Source: Actinomycetes bacterium (GTDB lineage: Bacteria > Actinomycetota > Coriobacteriia > WRKU01). From it: a stretch of 7,766 bases of DNA. The stretch lies in NCBI GenBank assembly GCA_009781565.1, contig WQXV01000045.1, forward strand, positions 1-7,766, read 5' to 3'. Both the position numbers and the translations under genes were made by a program. The number at the start of each line of letters is the position of its first letter. The first letter of the stretch is position 1. This document shows positions 6,390 to 7,766 of the stretch, one piece after another. The notes under the pieces are model-generated. The model was not told where the DNA came from, made no database searches, and saw nothing but the letters and a program-made list of their open reading frames with translations.

Positions 6390-7365
6390 CACCTATATCG
6401 TCGACGATGAGTTCGTCGGTATGCGCCTGGATGCGTTCGTGGCCACCTGCGACGGGGTCGTCTCACGCAGCGCCGCCGCAAAGCTCATCGAAGGCGATGA
6501 TGTACTGGTAAACGGACGTAGCTATCCCAAACGCTATATGGTCAAATCAGGCGATGAGGTGACCGTTGATATCCCACCTTCACCCTCATCCGAGCTGATC
6601 GCCCAAGACATTCCGCTCGATATCCGCTATGAGGATGACGAGCTGATCGTGCTCTCCAAGCAGGCGGGACTAGTCGTCCATCCGGCGCAGGGCCACTGGT
6701 CAGGAACACTGGTCAACGCGCTGCTGGCCCATCAAAAGGAGTGGGGGACCAAGCAGGGCGAGGACCGCTTAGGTATCGTTCATCGCCTGGACAAGGACAC
6801 GAGCGGATTGATGCTGGTCGCCAAGACCGACGAGGCACAGGTCAAGTTGCAGAACCAGATACGGCTGCGCGAGACCGATCGTCGCTATCTGTGTCTGGTA
6901 CACGGCTGGATCGCTCCGGACAGTGGCACGATCGATGCACCGATCGGACGCGATCATCGCGACCGCTTGCTAATGCGCGTGACCGACACGAAAAGCTCAC
7001 GGGGGGCGATCACCACCTTCCAGGTACTGGAACGCTTCGATGCGGGACGCTTCGACAACGGTTATACCCTGGTCGCCTGCAAGCTCTTCACCGGACGCAC
7101 CCACCAGATCAGGGTGCACATGGACTACATCCATCACCCAGTTGTCGGCGATCAGGTCTATGGACGGGGCAACGATCGGGCCAATCGCGACCTCAAGCGC
7201 CAGTTTCTTCATAGCTACTATCTGAGCTTCACCCATCCGACCACGGGAGATCGTATGGAGTTTTTTGATGCGCTGCCCGCCGATCTTGCGGCGGTCTGTG
7301 AGCAGATCGAGGTCGATTCGGCCGGTCTTACTGAAGCGGGTACGCAGGTCCGCGCTCTGCTCTAA
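6367..7365 (+). CDS. rluD: RluA/RluD-family 23S rRNA pseudouridine synthase
   Basis: This enzyme isomerises specific uridines to pseudouridine, most likely in helix 69 of 23S rRNA if it is a true RluD, otherwise at another large-subunit site. The 332 residues contain an N-terminal S4 RNA-binding domain (about 16-70, with RLDAFVA and a DVLVNG strand), then motif I around GLVVHPAQGHWSGTLVNAL. Motif II, HRLDKDTSGL (139-148), carries catalytic Asp142. Motif III, GRTHQIRVHM, starts at Gly243 and is followed by HPVVGDQVYG. The TTG start at 6367 overlaps lspA by 23 bp. An in-frame TGA at 6343-6345 limits the start, and the next ATG (6421) would cut the first strand of the S4 domain. The nearest Shine-Dalgarno-like element is a weak AGCGGG. 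lspA-rluD adjacency is conserved in Gram-positives (ylyB in Bacillus). Family is certain; the exact rRNA target is not. Confidence 0.92.
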   Translation: MSAPPKHNTYIVDDEFVGMRLDAFVATCDGVVSRSAAAKLIEGDDVLVNGRSYPKRYMVKSGDEVTVDIPPSPSSELIAQDIPLDIRYEDDELIVLSKQAGLVVHPAQGHWSGTLVNALLAHQKEWGTKQGEDRLGIVHRLDKDTSGLMLVAKTDEAQVKLQNQIRLRETDRRYLCLVHGWIAPDSGTIDAPIGRDHRDRLLMRVTDTKSSRGAITTFQVLERFDAGRFDNGYTLVACKLFTGRTHQIRVHMDYIHHPVVGDQVYGRGNDRANRDLKRQFLHSYYLSFTHPTTGDRMEFFDALPADLAAVCEQIEVDSAGLTEAGTQVRALL

Positions 7366-7393
7366 CAGCAAACAATCGGTATCAACTCGAAAC

Positions 7394-7407
7394 GTACTCG
7401 TGTACTC
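7394..7407 (+). repeat. Short direct repeat GTACTC-GT-GTACTC, possible operator
   Basis: Two copies of GTACTC lie 8 bp apart, centre to centre, overlapping the candidate -35 region of the terminal gene. The position would suit a regulator binding site. An 8-bp spacing is not a full helical turn, and the repeat is short enough to be chance. Confidence 0.25.
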
Positions 7408-7429
7408 AAAGCGGTGGGTGTGCTATCGT
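7401..7429 (+). promoter_or_regulatory. Candidate extended -10 promoter for the terminal gene
   Basis: TGCTATCGT at 7421-7429 is an extended -10 element (TGn followed by a hexamer matching TATAAT at four positions). TGTACT at 7401-7406 stands exactly 17 bp upstream as a poor -35. A start near 7436 would give a leader of about 70 nt. The gene follows a 140-bp gap after a tightly packed operon, so an independent promoter is expected. Sequence inference only. Confidence 0.38.
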
Positions 7430-7448
7430 TTTAGAGAGGCTAGAACCC

Positions 7449-7475
7449 CAAGCACTTCACTTGAGGAGCTGCTTG
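7449..7475 (+). other. Possible 5'-UTR hairpin
   Basis: CAAGCA (7449-7454) pairs with TGCTTG (7470-7475). After one mismatch, three further pairs (one of them G-U) can form around a 7-nt loop. The GAGGAG at 7463-7468, which could serve as the ribosome binding site of the mini-ORF at 7480, falls in the loop and 3' arm. There is no T-run after it, so it does not look like an intrinsic terminator. It may be a leader structure affecting translation, or chance. Confidence 0.25.
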
Positions 7476-7479
7476 CACT

Positions 7480-7509
7480 ATGCAATGCGTCGAGAAAGGA
7501 TCGTCATGA
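7480..7509 (+). CDS. Possible 9-codon leader ORF
   Basis: ATG at 7480 opens a 9-codon frame encoding MQCVEKGSS, with TGA at 7507-7509 overlapping the ATG (7506) of the next gene as ATGA. GAGGAG (7463-7468) lies 11 nt upstream, slightly far for a ribosome binding site, and partly within the predicted hairpin. The arrangement resembles leader peptides that couple or regulate translation of the following gene. Such a short ORF can arise by chance. No repeated regulatory codon is present. Confidence 0.22.
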   Translation: MQCVEKGSS

Positions 7510-7766
7510 GCACAACACACAAGAGGGCAGGCGCCATCGCTGCTTTGGCAACTACGGTCATGGTAGGACTGCCTACGGTCGCTGCCGCTGCCGCGCGCGG
7601 GACCGTGGACTACGACAACTACTCGCTCTCGGTGATCGGCGCGCTGATCTTCCTTCTGAGTGCTGCCCTGGTCTACTTCTTGATATTTAAGCGTAAGAAG
7701 ATGGTCGTCAAGCCGGTCGTCGAAGAGATGATCAAGACGAGCGAGAAGGACGCCGAACGAAAAGCA
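7506..7766 (+). CDS. Unrecognised small secreted/single-pass membrane protein, 5' part (runs off window)
   Basis: An open frame begins at ATG 7506, with AAAGGA 5 nt upstream, and is still open at the window end after 87 codons. The N-terminus looks like a signal peptide: His-Lys-Arg (5-7), a hydrophobic stretch of Ala, Val, Leu and Gly (about 8-24), and an Ala-rich possible cleavage site (about 25-30). A short polar segment with TVDYDNYS (33-40) follows. A strong transmembrane helix covers about 42-62, after which come the positive stop-transfer residues KRKK (63-66) and a charged, probably helical cytoplasmic segment. This predicts a type I topology with a very short external part. An in-frame ATG at 7485 would add seven residues but lacks a suitably spaced ribosome binding site. 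I do not recognise the family. It follows the operon but has its own candidate promoter. Confidence 0.75.
   Translation, partial: MSTTHKRAGAIAALATTVMVGLPTVAAAAARGTVDYDNYSLSVIGALIFLLSAALVYFLIFKRKKMVVKPVVEEMIKTSEKDAERKA

Noticed and set aside
7366..7400. Terminator after rluD
   Set aside because: I see no GC-rich stem followed by a T-run. The only stem nearby (7449-7475) lacks a U-tract and lies downstream of the candidate promoter.
7265..7690. 141-codon plus-strand open frame across the rluD end and the start of the terminal gene
   Set aside because: It overlaps both genes out of frame, and its product is Ser/Arg/Cys-rich without domain features. The frame starting at 7506 has a ribosome binding site, signal peptide and membrane helix.
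1..7766. A novel defence, mobile or biosynthetic system
   Set aside because: Apart from the unread terminal gene, every gene is a conserved housekeeping family in known synteny. There are no inverted terminal repeats, integrase, CRISPR repeats or compositional break.

Overview
The window is a compact, same-strand block of conserved bacterial housekeeping genes, the segment that follows ftsZ in the division and cell-wall (dcw) region of Gram-positive bacteria. The order is [end of an upstream gene, probably pgeF] - yggS - sepF - proC - divIVA - ileS - lspA - rluD, then a gap of about 140 bp and the start of an unrecognised small secreted or membrane protein that runs off the window. The order closely follows the actinobacterial arrangement known from Streptomyces (pgeF-yggS-sepF-yggT-divIVA-ileS-dksA-lspA-rluD), but yggT and the dksA-like gene are missing and proC sits between sepF and divIVA. 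With the moderately high GC (around 58-60 % by eye, not computed), I infer an actinomycetote. A Coriobacteriia-type host is my best guess at low to moderate confidence.

Layout: 1-60 holds the last codons of an upstream gene that overlaps yggS. yggS (57-731) is followed by a short AT-rich gap with a good extended -10 promoter candidate, so sepF (809-1354) may start its own transcript. proC (1367-2245) and divIVA (2301-3092) each have a strong AAGGAG ribosome binding site. ileS (3099-5900), lspA (5907-6389) and rluD (6367-7365) are packed with 6-bp gaps or an overlap. All three use non-ATG starts (GTG, GTG, TTG) with weak Shine-Dalgarno sequences, which suggests translational coupling in one operon.

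How the genes work together: SepF anchors FtsZ to the membrane, and DivIVA marks curved membrane at poles and septa and guides wall growth. LspA matures lipoproteins. IleRS, the RluA/RluD-type pseudouridine synthase, ProC and YggS supply translation, ribosome modification, proline and PLP homeostasis, so the block couples division with basic growth functions.

The 3' end differs. After rluD there is a candidate extended -10 promoter, a 5'-UTR hairpin and a possible 9-codon leader ORF whose stop overlaps the start of a small signal-peptide/transmembrane protein of unknown function. I found no mobile element, RNA gene, CRISPR array or defence system. The least ordinary points are signature-motif deviations in IleRS, the leader-ORF arrangement, and a marked excess of GATC.
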